A DNA stretch of 64,000 bases from Smallanthus sonchifolius (GCA_023525975.1 CM042038.1:12099272-12163271); one strand, 5' to 3'. Numbered from the stretch's first letter, positions 12,307-25,609 are shown. Made by a program: numbers and translations. Notes: generated by a model from the letters alone, not told the origin.

Positions 12307-12911
12307 TGTTGCTACAACGACAGCAATGACCCAAGCTAACCTGCTAAGACAAACAAGACCGTTATGCTCACCGCAGGAGAGGGTCTCCTACGATCCACCT
12401 CCGGCATGAGAATCAGCGACAGGTTTACTACTGAAAAGTATAGTAGGGAGAATGAGCTGAGAATGGAATGCTTTACCTTGGAGTCCGACTTCTTATTTAT
12501 ACTCCGCCTTTGGTGAGCTTGTGATCCCTTTTGTGTCTTTGGCAGGCATCTCGTCTTATGGTCTCTGCCCCTTGTCCCCAAGATTCTCCTTAAAGGGGAT
12601 AAGTCATTAATGTTGACCCCTTTATGGACCTTTTTGTTTTAAACGTTGACCTTCTCCCTTTTCCTTGCCGAGATAAAGGGTGTGAATACTGTTCCTTGTC
12701 TATGCACTCTGATCCTTCCTTATTTATCCTTTATTTGGACTGCATTCTTTATTACGCTACAGGTTCCTTCTTGTGGATCAGTTGGAGATATGCTCTTAGC
12801 CGGGGCTAGGCTTCTCATGTTTACTTATTGGGTTTCGTTGTGGGCTGTATGCGTGATGGGCCGATTGTGTATTGGGTTACCGTCTTTACGTGGTGGACTA
12901 CCCCGTCATCA
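12307..12911. mobile_element. Solo LTR (605 bp)
   Basis: The sequence begins TGTTGC, ends TCATCA and is flanked by the 5-bp duplication CTATT (12302-12306 and 12912-12916). An LTR-promoter-like TTATTTATACTCC lies near 12490-12510. No internal region adjoins it, so it is a solo LTR left by recombination. The short open frames within it are not credible genes. The retrotransposon family is unassigned. Confidence 0.7.
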
Positions 12912-12916
12912 CTATT

Positions 12917-15060
12917 CATTTCCTTCTCCTCTAAATCTAAATATAGATATAATGTTATGAGAATTTATAAATTATATATATAATAAAAGGCGTGATTTTT
13001 ATGAGTAAAGTGAACACAAACACCATTGCTCAATCTGAGTCTACCACGTGACAAGCGCAAGCTGTATTATTTTTATTTGCATCATTTGACTAATTTATAT
13101 TTTGAATGCTACAATTTGAATTTTGATCATTTGATGTTTATTAATTTCGTAGATTTGTTTTTTGATATCCAACAAGAATATATGACCCACGTGTTGCGGC
13201 GAGGCCGTACAATGATATCAACATGCTTAAGTACATAATTAAAAGCCACACGACGCGGCGGGTTTGCGAACCTCGTTACGCGCGTTGCGGCGGCGACAAT
13301 AACGTGACTAATTAAGTACATAAAAGAAACGTATGAAGTTGCCACCACTCGGTCATGAAGATCGAAAAATAGATAATTTACGACGTGAATTGAAGTTAAC
13401 AATGAAACAATAAATTCATTAAAAAATTAGTAATAAAGCAAAATAAAAATAGGAAAAAAAAGTAAATTTTACAAACGATATAAAAAAAATAAAAAATAAA
13501 AATTTTAAGAGATAAACTTGAGAGTTTAGAAATTCGAATGATAGAATTTATAATTATGTCTAAGAAAAAACTTGAAACTTTAGAAACTTAATGGGTATAT
13601 TTGAAAATTAAAACTTGAGAGGGACATTATGAGAATTGAGAAATTGAAAGGACCAATATTAAACTTTTGTCGGTGGCTTGGGATTGGCCACCGATATTAG
13701 TTTTTAAAGGTAGAAATTAAGTTTGCGCGATACGGCATGTTTGCAAACTTAGTTACACGTGTTGCGGCGTTGACATTGATGTGGTCAAGTACGAAGTTGC
13801 GATGGTTCGGTGTTAAACATAAAAAGGTATTATACGTAGCATGGTGTAGCGTAAACAGTAACTATCATTGAAATGATAAAATTGTTCAATAAAAATAATT
13901 AAAAAAAGTAAATAAAAAAGGTTATTGAAAAAAAAAGTAAAACAAAAAAAGTACAAACAAATAAAAAAACATAAAACAAAAAGGTAGTGTGATTTAAACT
14001 GACGGAAAAAAAGGAAAGAAAGTGGATTCGAACCCTGATACATTAAGTTTAAAAAGTTCGTAACAAACCACTCGAGGCAGATCAATTTTGAATTGCTAAA
14101 TTAAGAACAATATATTTAAATAAGAGTATAGCTTTTGTCGGTCGTTGCTATTTGAGGTTATGGTAATATATGTTCTGCTAATGGAAAGTTAAGACGATAT
14201 TTTAATATTATACCATTTATTACGTGAGGTTAAATAAAAATATAATAATGTATATAAAAATTTAAAATAATATGTAAAATATAAATTATATAATTTTAGA
14301 ATGTGTACAAAAATTTACAAAAATAAAGTATTTTTATTACTTACATCAATAAAAAAATGAAAGTACAATTACAATTTACAAATTTCTAAATAATTCTTTG
14401 TACACGACATTTGTTGTTTTGTTCATAATTTTATCGTCTTTATCAACTATCAATTTTTTAAATCCATCTCTACCTTTAATAGATATATACACACACACAA
14501 CCGTATATGTATATATAAAACGAAATCATTAAATAAAATTATTTATTTTTTTAATTATGTAATAGTTAGAATTGAAATTTTATATTATTTTTTCTAAAAA
14601 AAACATTAACATAATTACAGTTCAAAATTCAAATTTACTTAAAATAGAGAATATTAGAAAATTTTAATGACACAAAATAAGGTGATGACATGTGGCATTC
14701 CTTGGAATTGTTTATTAGAATAAGGATTTTTGTTATTAATTAGAATCAATATTTTTGTTCATTGGAAGTTACATAGAATAATACTATAATAGAATGTGAA
14801 GCACTTGAGCTTTAGTGCATAATGTAGATATTATGTAGAAGAAAGTTGTTTACACATACCATTTGAATATATGGTATGCTACTTCACATCTCATTAGTAA
14901 AAGTACTCGATCTTTAGGTAGTTGAATCATAAATGTACACATACTCTCCTCAATAAAAGATCTCATAAAATGATAAAAACAAATTTTATGACTTTAAGGT
15001 TTCAAAAATTTAGTATGTAAGGTAATTAGAGAACTTATTGTATTAAATAAAGAAAAAGGA
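12917..15060. other. Intergenic DNA, degraded repeats
   Basis: No gene. Two diverged modules, at about 13185-13350 and 13715-13830, share GTTGCGGCG, GTTTGC(A/G)AAC and a TACGAAGTTGC-like string, so an old duplication is present. Near 14022 there is a reversed B-box-like GGATTCGAACCC. The rest is AT-rich with runs of A. Confidence 0.4.
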
Positions 15061-15061
15061 T

Positions 15062-15695
15062 CTAGGGATAGTTCTGTGGTTTACCAAAATTTTAGATTTG
15101 GTCTCTAGCTTTTCAAAAGTACACGTGGTTTGCACTTTGTAACACATTTAGTCCTCATCCAACAAATCTAAAAGTTTTAGAAGGTCCAAGTTAGAAACCA
15201 AATACGTTACAAAGTGAAAACCACAGGGACCATACATGTACTTTTGGTGATGTTTTGGGACTAAATGCGTTACAAAGTGCAAACCCCATGTGTTAGGAAC
15301 AACGTTGCGCAGCGGAATCAACACACACACATGCACAAACGATAATCACGCGGACAGAAAAATAAACGACACAAGAATTTTACGTGGTTCGGTCCCAGTG
15401 GGGGACCTACGTCCACGGGTTGCAACTAGGTTATTTCATTAAGCTCTAGGCACATAGATTACAGTTACAACATAGGGTATTTATAGATTAAAACTAGGAT
15501 TCCTAACTTGTTCTCCAAGTTAGGCCCAAACCGTAGAGATAGGCCCATTAGGGCCGGCTAACCCTAATTAGGGCCGGCCGCCTCTAAACGAGACTCCACA
15601 CCTAACACCATGGACCATCCGTGTACTTTTGGAAACTAAGGACCAAATCCAAAATTTTGATAAATCACAGGGACTATCCGTATACTTTACTCTTA
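15062..15695. mobile_element. Foldback element interrupted by a solo LTR
   Basis: The arms at about 15066-15165 and about 15613-15680 are inverted copies of each other. Shared strings are GGATAGT(T/C)C, CAAAATTTT(A/G)GATTTGGTC and CAAAAGTACACG, and internal units with CACTTTGTAACRYATTT recur. The 317-bp LTR at 15291-15607 sits inside. A lone related end (GAGTAAAGTG then CCCTGTGGTTTAG) is near 28630-28660. No target duplication was confirmed. Confidence 0.6.
15291..15607. mobile_element. Solo LTR, Copia/TRIM-like (317 bp)
   Basis: It starts TGTTAGGAAC and ends CACCTAACA, so the ends are inverted TGTTAGG/CCTAACA. It is flanked by the perfect duplication CCATG (15286-15290 and 15608-15612). The internal string TTTACGTGGTTCGG followed by CCTACGTCCACGGG is typical of small plant Copia/TRIM LTRs. 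It is younger than the foldback element it interrupts. Confidence 0.8.
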
Positions 15696-15699
15696 TTTT

Positions 15700-16838
15700 A
15701 ATTACAGGAAGACTCTTTGAGGAGATAAACTTGAATGAAAATTGAAGACCCATTCAAATCTTAAATCATTATATGCAATTTACTTCCTTTAGGGTACATG
15801 TGTGACATTTATCAAATCACACGTTGTATATGTGTTCTCTAGCTAGCATGAAAGTCTTTAGTCTTGATCTTCGATCTTGATTGAAGTGTTTTACGTCTCT
15901 ATACGGTCATTTCCTTAGATAACATATCTTATGTCGACTCAGAGCTTCATAATAACTAACCCTTTACCACTAGATCTTCTAACTAGGTGAGTTCTCTTGA
16001 CATAGAACTTGAACTTTGGAGTTGTTAGAGGGTCAATATATGTCATCAAGACTTGTAGTTTTGAACAGATTACCTAATGAACAACTTAAGATGGTCGACA
16101 CACGATCTATCTTTTACCTATTTTTGTTGTTCACTATTAAAATGTTTTTTGTATCTGGAAATCTATTCAAATGGTTTTTGTACCTAACATATGAACCAAT
16201 CATCGGCCCTACTTACCTAGCTTGTAAATTTTCTTAATATTAGAATTGTTGGTGCTCTGTTAAAACTTAAAAGCGTGTCCATATATAACACTTGGAGGTC
16301 CTAAAAACATTAGGTCCATGTCCATGTGAGGTTGTTTAGCACTAGCTCGCACATTCTCAGATCAGGAATGTATGTATGTTTGGGCTCCACTGAACCCGCT
16401 TAGTACAAAATGATTCGACCCAATGCCCATCAGTCACTTTCATCAATTATTCAGAGGTGCACAAATCAGGTTTTCAAACCAAAACCGGTTCGGTTTGAAA
16501 CCAGTTTGAGATGGGGAGTTTGAAACCGGTTGAGAGGGTTTTGACAGGTTTAATTCGGGTTAAACCGGTTTCAGTTTACAGGTTTCAAACGGGTTTGACA
16601 ATAGTGTTTTTTTTTTGCACCTCTAGTTTCACCCACCAATCTTGTTCATGCTTTGCTATAATTGTTACTTTCTTCAACAAAGCAAAATCAAACCAATAGA
16701 AGCCCAACAACAAAGTTAAAAAGCCGTTCTTTTCAACAATAAAGTTGGATTTAAAAACAATAAATAAATGCCCAAATCTTGTCAAAAGCCAACATTATTT
16801 AAATATCATAGTATGGATCAAATCACACATGATGACTC
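15700..16838. other. Intergenic DNA with a small TIR-like repeat
   Basis: No gene. At about 16454-16625, AGAGGTGCA and TGCACCTCT lie in inverted orientation around a GGTTTGAAACC-rich core, resembling a small hAT MITE, but I find no matching 8-bp duplication. The part nearest 16838 should hold the SPMS 3' UTR. Confidence 0.35.
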
Positions 16839-19800
16839 TCACAGACATTTCACCTCCTTCCTCACAAACGGTGGCAAGGCAAAGGCAGCTTTATGCATCT
16901 GTTAGATTTTAAAAGAAAACTAATCAAATAAGATAAATTTAGAGGTGACAAGATGGACGGGTTAACATATCAAATATGTTCGGTTCATAACGAGTAACCT
17001 TTTAAACCAACCACTCAGCGAGCTTTTATGTGGTTTGAAAACAAATTAGACTGCTTTCAACCTGTCCCATACCCGCGAAAAAAATTAAAACTAATCCCAT
17101 GCCCGAATACCCGCCCGGGTTGTTTCAGTTTTTGGGTTATTTTGCCATTCCTAACCGGTACCCGCCTATATATGTTCTGGTTCACTATTTGGTCCAAATC
17201 CATCCAGAACCATGCAGGTTTCTTAGAATTTTTTATTTTCTAAAACAGAAACGCTATCCTAATTTCTTTTCCAACTATTCAACCCAAAGTTGTATTCAGT
17301 TTATGGTTTGGTTTTGGACTGAACTGGATCTAAACCAGAACCGGGCTGGTACCAGACTTATTTATACCGTTCTGGTTCTCCGTTCCAGTATTCTTATATT
17401 TCTGTTTCAGGTCAGACCCAGTTCAGTCTGTGCCCAGATACAAAACAGAGTAACGAGTCACCTGGGAGTTGTAGAACTTAAGCTCTCTTTGATGGTCAAG
17501 TGCTCCATCTAGCTTCTCAATAGGGTTCACAGGGATCCTAAAATCAACAGGCGGTCCCTCCGTTGAGCACAGTATAAATCCGATAACACCACTGCACAAT
17601 AAACAATTCATAAGAACAACAAATTTAAATAAACTTGTGTGTGTAAAAGACCTAAGAGATGAACGCAATTGCACCTTGGGTATGTGGGGACACTTGTCCA
17701 TGCATAATGAACAGACCCCTTAAATATTTTCTGGCAAACAGAAATCATATCCTGAATAAGATGAGTGTGGAGCCACATGCTCTCCGCCATGTTACAAAGA
17801 ACGCCACCTGGCCTTAATGCGCGTGCTAACATCTCAAAGAAAGGCCTTTCCACAAGCTCTTGAGCAGGCCCTGCACTCAACAAAATAATCATATTGAGAT
17901 TTGTAAAAAAACAGTAAACAGAATATGGAATTAAGAACATACCGACAGGATCTGAAGAATCAACAATAATGGCATCATACTTCCCTTCTGGTACATTCCG
18001 TATAAACTCAACAGCTGTTCAAATTAAAAAAAACAAAGATTAACACAAAATGCATAAATAAAACGAAAAAACTTTTGAGTTAAATATTACCATCACCAAC
18101 ATGAAGATGAACACGGGAATCTTCAAAGCCAACAGCTAGCTCAGGGAAGAACTTCTTACTAACCTATGAAACAAGAAATTGCATAATGAGAATTCATAAA
18201 TTAAACCAGAAATATAAGATAATACACGAACCGAATACAGTTTTCACCACATACATCTATAACCATTTTATCTATTTCACATATATCAATTAATTCTACA
18301 GAGCTGTGACGAGATATTTCCCTTAAGACCCCACCATCACCACCGCCCACCACCAGAACCTATAGATAGACAACATAAAATTAGTTTCAAGTATAATAAA
18401 CCTGATCAAAAAAAAGACAAAGATACTTGCATTTTTGGGTGATTTGATGGAACAGAGAGGAAGATGGGCTATCATCTCCTGATAGGCACATTCATCTTTC
18501 TCACTAAGCTGAAGAATGCCATCAAGAACAAGCACCTTCCCATATGCTACAGACTGCATATCAAATAAATAATCAAGTATGTATACATGTATGTGTGCGT
18601 GAAATTTAGAACAGACAACAAGAACGAATACTATTTGACGAGTCAGAAATGATATACCTCGAAAACCAGGACCTCTTGATAATCTGATTTCTCCTTGAAC
18701 AAAATCTTTTCTACAGCCAAGGAATGTACTTCTCCTGCACAAGAAAAGACACTAAATTAACCCTAAGCTACTCATTTTCAACAGAATGATAATAATGATT
18801 TGGGTTTAATAGTATTCATCCATTTGTAGTGTATTGAGGGATATTCAAGACATTTGACAAATTATCAAAAAACATTCCTTAACCTATGCCAAGTCAAATG
18901 TTCGAATTTTCATGGGGCTGATAAAGTAATAGTAGTTCCTTAAAAGGATGGAACGGCATTTAAAAATAACCACCTTCCACCACATTAGAGCTGCATCAAT
19001 TAGTTTTATATATGTATTGATAAAATCATATTATCAAAGGTCAATTGTCTACAATCCCCTTTAATTTTGAAAAAATACAGGCATGCCTTTCAAACCAAGC
19101 CCTGGGGTTTTCAATAGAAGTAAAATTTCAGGATCTAACTAATACAAACACATTGTAGTACTAACAGTTGGCAAAAATGGCTACAACGCTTTATAAAGAA
19201 AATCTCTAGAACGATAACATTGCAAGCTTTATGGAAAAAAAAGGTGTTATTTTTTTCAGGAAAATATAATAATAAAATAACTTGCATTTTTCTGTCGGAA
19301 GGAGCAAAAACTTGTTGCACAACAATATAAATCCCTCTTGCATATGCTTCTCCAACTACCACTATAGTAAATACTCTAGCATATCAAAATTATTAAATAT
19401 GATATGACTTGGTTCTACTTTCTAGCAAGTCCTTCAGTCATTGAAACCTTTTAGAAAAATTTACTCTTTTCTAGGATCAACAAGCTAATGTTAAACAACA
19501 AAAGAACAGTATAAATGGCTTTGGGCCTTGAATGCAACATTTCTTTCAAACAATAAAGCTCAATTGCAATAATCATACAGCACGACAACTAAATATGATC
19601 CCAAGTCCACATACCTGGCCACATGGGGTTGTTAAAGTACATTCGTTTAGTCGCATCATCTGCAGTTAATAACAAAAAAAAACAATCAAAAGCCTAACTT
19701 TGGGCACATATCTATAAAAATGGAAGTTTTTGATATTTTCTTCATACGAAACGCTGTAACATGAAATGTAATTACAAATGTACGCAAAGAAGTGTAAAAA

Positions 19801-20006
19801 GAAAGACAATGACCCGAAGAAGACCGATGTTCAGAGAACCATCCAGAAACAACTGTGGCATGACAGTTGGCTTCAAGCTCAGGGTCAGGAGCAAAGGCCC
19901 GGGCCTTCAGGCAACACGAAGGGATATCAGCCTGATAATTGTCCTCATTCACCTTCCCATCCATAGTCTTCTGGCATCCCAAATCTCTTCCGGCGTCTCC
20001 CTCCAT
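16839..20006 (-). CDS. SPMS: Spermine synthase (aminopropyltransferase), 10 coding exons
   Basis: Exons on the minus strand: 20006-19814, 19659-19615, 18734-18658, 18553-18431, 18359-18255, 18163-18091, 18014-17943, 17870-17675, 17591-17462 and 16898-16839. Phases agree and give 357 codons plus stop. The enzyme moves an aminopropyl group from decarboxylated S-adenosylmethionine to spermidine, making spermine. Visible family motifs are YFNNPMWPGE, LDGILQLSEKDECAYQEM, GGGDGGVLREISRHSSVE (nucleotide-binding loop), DAIIVDSSDPVGPAQELVE, LRPGGVLCNMAESMW, YAWTSVPTYP and the terminal MHKAAFALP. The N terminus (MEGDAG, TMDGK, PSCCLKA) matches Arabidopsis SPMS At5g53120 as I recall it, rather than SPDS1/2, so spermine synthase is preferred; spermidine synthase is the alternative. 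The fourth coding intron uses a GC donor. The last coding exon is only 60 bp and lies 563 bp downstream of the previous one. Confidence 0.9.
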
Positions 20007-20042
20007 ATATCCTCCTCCTCTTCTCCAGCTCCAGTCTCAGTT

Positions 20043-20745
20043 TCTAACCCCAAAACAATGATTTCATAACAAAAACAGTACCTTGAACCGATAATCGCAA
20101 ATAAATAAATCAAAAAAACAAATACAGACATCAATGAAACTAGTTCCAACAAGTCAAACAACCAACTGTACACCATTTCACAATTAAGCTACATATTTCA
20201 AAGCTAGGTCAAACTTTTTTACTTTCATTTTGGTAGAGAAAAAATGCCACTAAAATTTATAAACATAAACATTTCTTAAGGTAAATCCATTAAAACTGGA
20301 CAAAAATTATGCAATTGATACCATGATGAAAGTACAATTAAAGTAAATAATTGGAAAAATTGTGAAGGTACATAAATTGCCTAAACAAAGAATAAAAGCA
20401 TAATTGTAAAGCGCGTACTATTGAAGCTATAGATCAAGCATCTCGTTAAAAAAAGAACACTGTTGTACAATTTAAGATGAATGAACAGCACGAGTAGCTA
20501 GGGTTAAACGTACAATCTACGCGAAATCAAGGATGAAATCGTACCTGTGATAATATAAGTTGTGATTATCTAAATCAATGTCTATGAATATATGTGATTC
20601 GTATACGTGATTTCAGGCAAAAAGAGATCGAAGAAAGGATCGAAACGCCTGAAAAGCGCAAAGGAGCGCTCCTGGGTTTTCTTTTTTTTCCTTTGGAGAC
20701 GACGAAGATTGTGGAACACGATTCACGCATGAGTATAAAACAAGC
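20043..20745 (-). promoter_or_regulatory. 5' UTR intron and core promoter of the SPMS gene
   Basis: On the minus strand an acceptor GGGGTTAG/AAACTG lies near 20043 and a strong donor TATCACAG/GTACG lies at 20545-20544, implying a leader intron of about 500 bp. A TATA-like TTTTATACTC is at 20740-20731. This would place the start of transcription near 20700, with a CT-rich leader exon. It is inferred from consensus. Confidence 0.4.
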
Positions 20746-21704
20746 GCAATAACCCTTGGTAAATGACTTATATGCCCCTGTCGATTGACACGGGGAAACG
20801 TTTCCTTTGATATCAATATAAAACTCTTATCGTCTTCATTTTTCTATTTTTTAAAATATATAATGATAATAATGTGTGTAATAAGTATAGTGGACCTACA
20901 AAAATGTTAAACGGTTGAATAAGATTTAATTGAAAGGTGGTTGAATTTTTGAAACGCAAGCCATTTAAATGACTAAAAACGAAGAAGGTTTAAACTTAAA
21001 AATAACTAGTTTGGTTGTTTCTGTTCGTTTTGTTTGTGAGGACGAAACTTACGTCGAAACACAGACTCACAGCCTACGATAAAAAAACCCGAATTTGAAT
21101 AAAAAACTCCGTTTTCAGGCATGTTGCGGGTGCAAGGATAAAACATGTAACACTTTGTTTTGACGACCCCTCCAATGATATTGACCTAACGAAGAAATTA
21201 ACTTTCAACCATTACCAAAAAAAATAAAATTATAAAACATTTTTGTTTTTTAGATAATTAAAAATACACAAAAGATATTCTTAATTTAAAAAAGAAAGGT
21301 AAAAAACGTGTCTATTAGTATTCGAACCCGCAACACCTGGATTAAAACTATGCCCCTGCCTAAAACCACTCCATGTAGCCCGCTTTATTGTTTTAATTAC
21401 ATTTTAAACCCACATATCCAAACAATTCTTGAATTGAAACAAAAAAAAGATATTAAAACGCCTCAATGGATTCGAACCTGCATCGGCCGGGTAAGACAAC
21501 GCAGGCGACCAGAACCACCAACCAGCCCACTTGAGTGTTTTTAATTACGTTTTTTAACCATACATGGAAACAAAATATATGCTGAAAAAAAACTAATGTT
21601 TTCCGTACGACTGACTTTACACGTGATGGACGTTTAACGGAGGGTAATATTCCCAATGCTTTTTAAAGGTTAATGATTTTTTTGAATTTGAAATTTATTA
21701 TAAT
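20746..21704. other. Intergenic DNA with two reversed SINE-like modules
   Basis: No gene. On the minus strand two modules (about 21305-21400 and 21455-21545) each contain a B-box-like GGTTCGAATCC or GGGTTCGAATAC and a shared TTTTAATTAC tail, so they look like a tandem duplication of a tRNA-like sequence. Neither has a clear A-rich tail or target duplication. Confidence 0.35.
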
Positions 21705-22562
21705 GTATCCATCGAGTTAGGTTATAGTAAAAAGGGTTTTAAAAATAAAAAAGGTAAGAAGGATTTTGGGCTTGACATGTGTCCTTTTATTGTTTTTAAA
21801 GGGAGGGCATAATGGTCATTGTGTATTACACAATAAACTTGTATTACACAATGACCTAACTAATTACATAATGAACTTGTATTACACAATGAACTGACTA
21901 ATTACATAATGACCAGATATTACACAATGATCAGACGTGGTATTACATAATGAACTTGTATTACACAATAACTTGTATTACACAATGACCTGACTAATTA
22001 CACAATGAACTGGAAAACCTAAAACACAATGATAAATACATATAACACAATGAACTTGTATTACACAATGAAATTGTATTACACATTGACCTGACTAATT
22101 ACACAATGAACTTGTATTACACAATGACCTGGCTAATTACACAATGAACTTGTATTACACAATGACCTGACTAATTACACAATGACCAGACGTGGTATTA
22201 TACAATGAAATTGTATTACACATTGACCTGACTAATTACACAATGAGCTGGAAAACGTAAAAAAAAATCGTTTTTGTTTATAACAACACTATACTCGTTT
22301 TAAAGATAAAAAAACTCATTTTTATGGTGTAATTTTTTTGAAAAAATAATGTCGTATGTAAAAGTTATGAACGTTTTAAAATAAAGGGGGAACTTGATAA
22401 AAAGTCAACAAAAATGGCCAAGTCTAAAATACACGTTTAACAACTTTTTCTTCTACAATTTAATATCAACCATTAAATTTTTTCTACAATTTGATCTAAT
22501 AGCCCTAAATACTTCTCACCGTTTTTAGAATTAGAATCTTTTTTACATGAACTTAATCCTGT
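21705..22562 (+). mobile_element. Repeat element with ATTACACAATGA minisatellite core, copy A
   Basis: The left flank (GAGTTAGGTTATAGTAAAAA, then GCTTGACATGTGT) and right flank (GGGGGAACTTGATAAAAAGT, then CCTAAATACTTCTCAC) are both shared with copy B at 35930-37485, there in reverse complement. The core, 21814-22255, is a degenerate array of TTGTATTACACAATGAACT and CTGACTAATTACACAATG units. There are no coding frames. The superfamily is unknown; the flanks are similar enough between copies for a transposed unit. Confidence 0.6.
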
Positions 22563-25500
22563 ATACATAATATATAAATTATTTCAATAAAAATACCCTT
22601 AATTGCAATAGATATATAAAAATGTTAAAGTGATTATTAGTGAAATCCAAAAAAACAATGCCCGAGAAAGAAAAAGTGGGTTTCGTACCTAAGCCATCCC
22701 CTTCACAACAAAAAAGCCAAAGTTCAAACCAATTCCTCTATTGTCCAATACTTGAATCAAACTATTTAAATTAAATAAATTTTAATAATTTAGTAATAAA
22801 AAAGTATACACACGTTTAGTCACCTACATGTAACTTTTATGAAACTACTATTCACATGCGTTTGTTTTTAATCTAGTGTAATTATACCATCGTAAAAGTA
22901 AAAGAAAAAAGTTTTTTTTTTCAATTTTATTAAATATAACTTTTTTATGCCATAAAAAACTACTAGATGATGTCGACTATAGGTTCTATGTCCATCAAAA
23001 GCAGCGCTAAACCACCCACGAAAACGAAGGAAGAGCAAGGCACATCTATTACACAAAGAAAAGGAATGGTTTAAATTGAGCGTGATACTACCCAACACAT
23101 GCAAATATAACATGCAGTAGAGAGTGTGGGGTTGTCTTAACATTGGATTTAATTCATCATTGGGCCACTCTATATCCCCACGAGGGATAAGGAGATTAAG
23201 TTTACTCACCCACCCGACCGACCAGGTAGGAAAGGCATGAAGCGGAACTCCTGGAACAAAAAAAAACATTTCCTCTCAGACCAAACCAAAAGGAAGAATA
23301 GCTACACCAGAACAGCTTCAACTAAGACATCGGATCCTCACTCAGCTGCTATAAGAAAAAGGGAATCGTCGAATGAGAACCTTTGAGGGGAATAGGGGGC
23401 ACCTGATACCAATCGGTGAGAATAGACTGCGTTAATCGATGAATAATGGTCTGCTCCTTGAGATCTCCGTCTCTCTCGTCTGTAGCAAGAAAACCCAAGC
23501 CTGCTATATAATATAATAAGAGCTAAATCAAACTATAATAGCCCAATATAGTATTTTTTTTCTCGTCACCTACATAATCTAATATAGCTTCACCTCCCCT
23601 AATAGGAAGAACATAACCATAACAAAATGCCTGGTATACCATATGTTTGTTAGCACTCGACGTCAATTGAAACGAATAGTACAACAAAAACAAATTCCGC
23701 CTAAAAATCCGACCTAGAATAACTCAGTCCTCACAGTAATAATTATACCAATTCCGCCTAAAAATATCTTCAAGTTATCAAAAGGCCCTTTTTTCAGTAG
23801 ATCGGTATTTAAAAAAACTATGAAAACAAGAGATGGAAAGTTTTGTTTTAAATTCTGCCTTATTCCATGAGATCTAGAAGCGCTTCTACAACTTTATCTC
23901 TCTCCATTTCCCTAACTTTTTGTTTACTACTTTCAAAGGGGAGTGGAGACTTTTCTTAGAAGTTGTCGCTCAATCAAAAGGATATAATACATACAAAACC
24001 TTAACTTTGCGGACATTCTGAGGTATAACCTTTGCCACAACATTAGCGGTTTAGCTTTTTGCGCTTCTCGCATGTTTTTTTTATAGGGAGAAAGTCACAT
24101 GGCGGTACGAAAGATTGGTCCGCTCCGCAAAGCTTAGTTTTTCGGTTCCCTCCTCCTATGTGGCCGGCCTTATTACCAACCTGTCTCCTTTCTTTTGATG
24201 GAATATTTCAATACCCGAGCTCCTACTAAACCTTCTCTTGATGGAATTGTGAGTTTTTCTTTCTGGCTTTTTCTATGCAATGTGCCAATAAATTAAATGT
24301 TTCCCCTACATGTATATTTCTACTTGATATATTTATGTGATTGTTTGAGAGTGGTTATCACGGTTATAAAATAAAGTATTGGTTATGTGTAACTCAAGTT
24401 ACATATATGTAGTCGGTAGTGTTGCATATGTGTAACTCGAACTCATTGCTTCTTCCCCACTATATCCACCACCATCTGGTATCACCCCCGCCAAACATCA
24501 AATGAGCATGGAACATGGAACGTTGATTTACTTTGGGGTAAAGATGCCGGAGAAGACGAATAAGGGGGGTTGAGGCGTGGGTTGGCCGGTGCGACGATGG
24601 GTCAATAGTGGGTCGGTACGACAAGTTATTTCGGTTTCCCTCTTTGACTCAAAACCTAACCCACAAATATGATTGATAGATGGTTTAATCGGAAGATGAT
24701 TGCGAGAAAGAGATGTTGGAACCGGATGGAGACGACAAAGAAAATTAAGACACCCATTGATTTGATTATGGTTAAGTGATTATGAGTTAATGATGAAGCC
24801 TTGGAGATCAAAGGTACACAAGTTATGGTTCTATCCTGAATTATATAGTTATGTATGTGTAAAATACAATAACTTATGAAATTTTTCTAAATACTTAAGT
24901 TTTGAGATGGTAAATAAGTCTCATGAATTTTTCTAAACTAAGGCATGAATGTTGATAAGAATATTGTGATATCCTTAATGTCGTAAATGAATCAGAATAA
25001 TGCATCTTATGTTCACATTATGTATAAATGACTCAAGTTATAATCGAAACAAACTGCCATTAAAACCAATATTATATTATATTATTTTTATAATAACATA
25101 TTACATGTCGGAGAAGTTTTTATAGTTTTTTTAAATAATGTATTATGTCTCCTCCTTTATAGATTGGCTTTCAACTTTTTTTAGTTGACTAGAAAATCTG
25201 ATTAAATTTATCAACCGAAATGAATTTGAATTGATCCAAGCCTAGAATCGACGTTAACCAACAGTTAAGTGATTCAACCAACTTGCTTATAACTGAACCG
25301 GTCAGTTATAAAAATCAAAACATCAGTAATAAGTTTGTCATTAGTCTATAAACATATCAAACTGACCCATACTAACCTTAAAAAGTATACACTCTAGAGG
25401 TCAACTCACCATTTTAACTTTTATTCATAATAAAAACTAGAAGTACCATTTCAATTCAAAAACTGGTTGTATACAAGATTCCACATTTAGGATGTACAAT

Positions 25501-25609
25501 ATTATTATATCTAGTAACTACATAACATAAAAACAAAGCTTATTTATTTTAGGGAAACCTGTTTTGACTTAAACTAAAACCAGAAATATTTCACATTGAT
25601 ATATCATTT
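22563..25609. other. Intergenic DNA, possible organelle-derived segment
   Basis: No supportable gene. From about 22960 to 24240 the composition is more balanced than its surroundings, with no repeat hallmarks, and the texture (for example CCGCTCCGCAAAGC and TGTGGCCGGCC) resembles plant mitochondrial spacer DNA. This is a weak suggestion only. A 133-codon minus-strand frame at 22868-23269 has no recognisable domain. The rest, to 25609, is AT-rich and includes the CCT gene's 3' flank. Confidence 0.3.

Noticed and set aside
16454..16625. Complete hAT MITE with AGAGGTGCA ends
   Set aside because: The inverted ends are short and no 8-bp duplication flanks them, so it is only mentioned as a possible repeat.
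22868..23269. 133-codon minus-strand frame
   Set aside because: No recognisable domain or initiation context; may be part of an organelle-like insert but not supportable as a gene.
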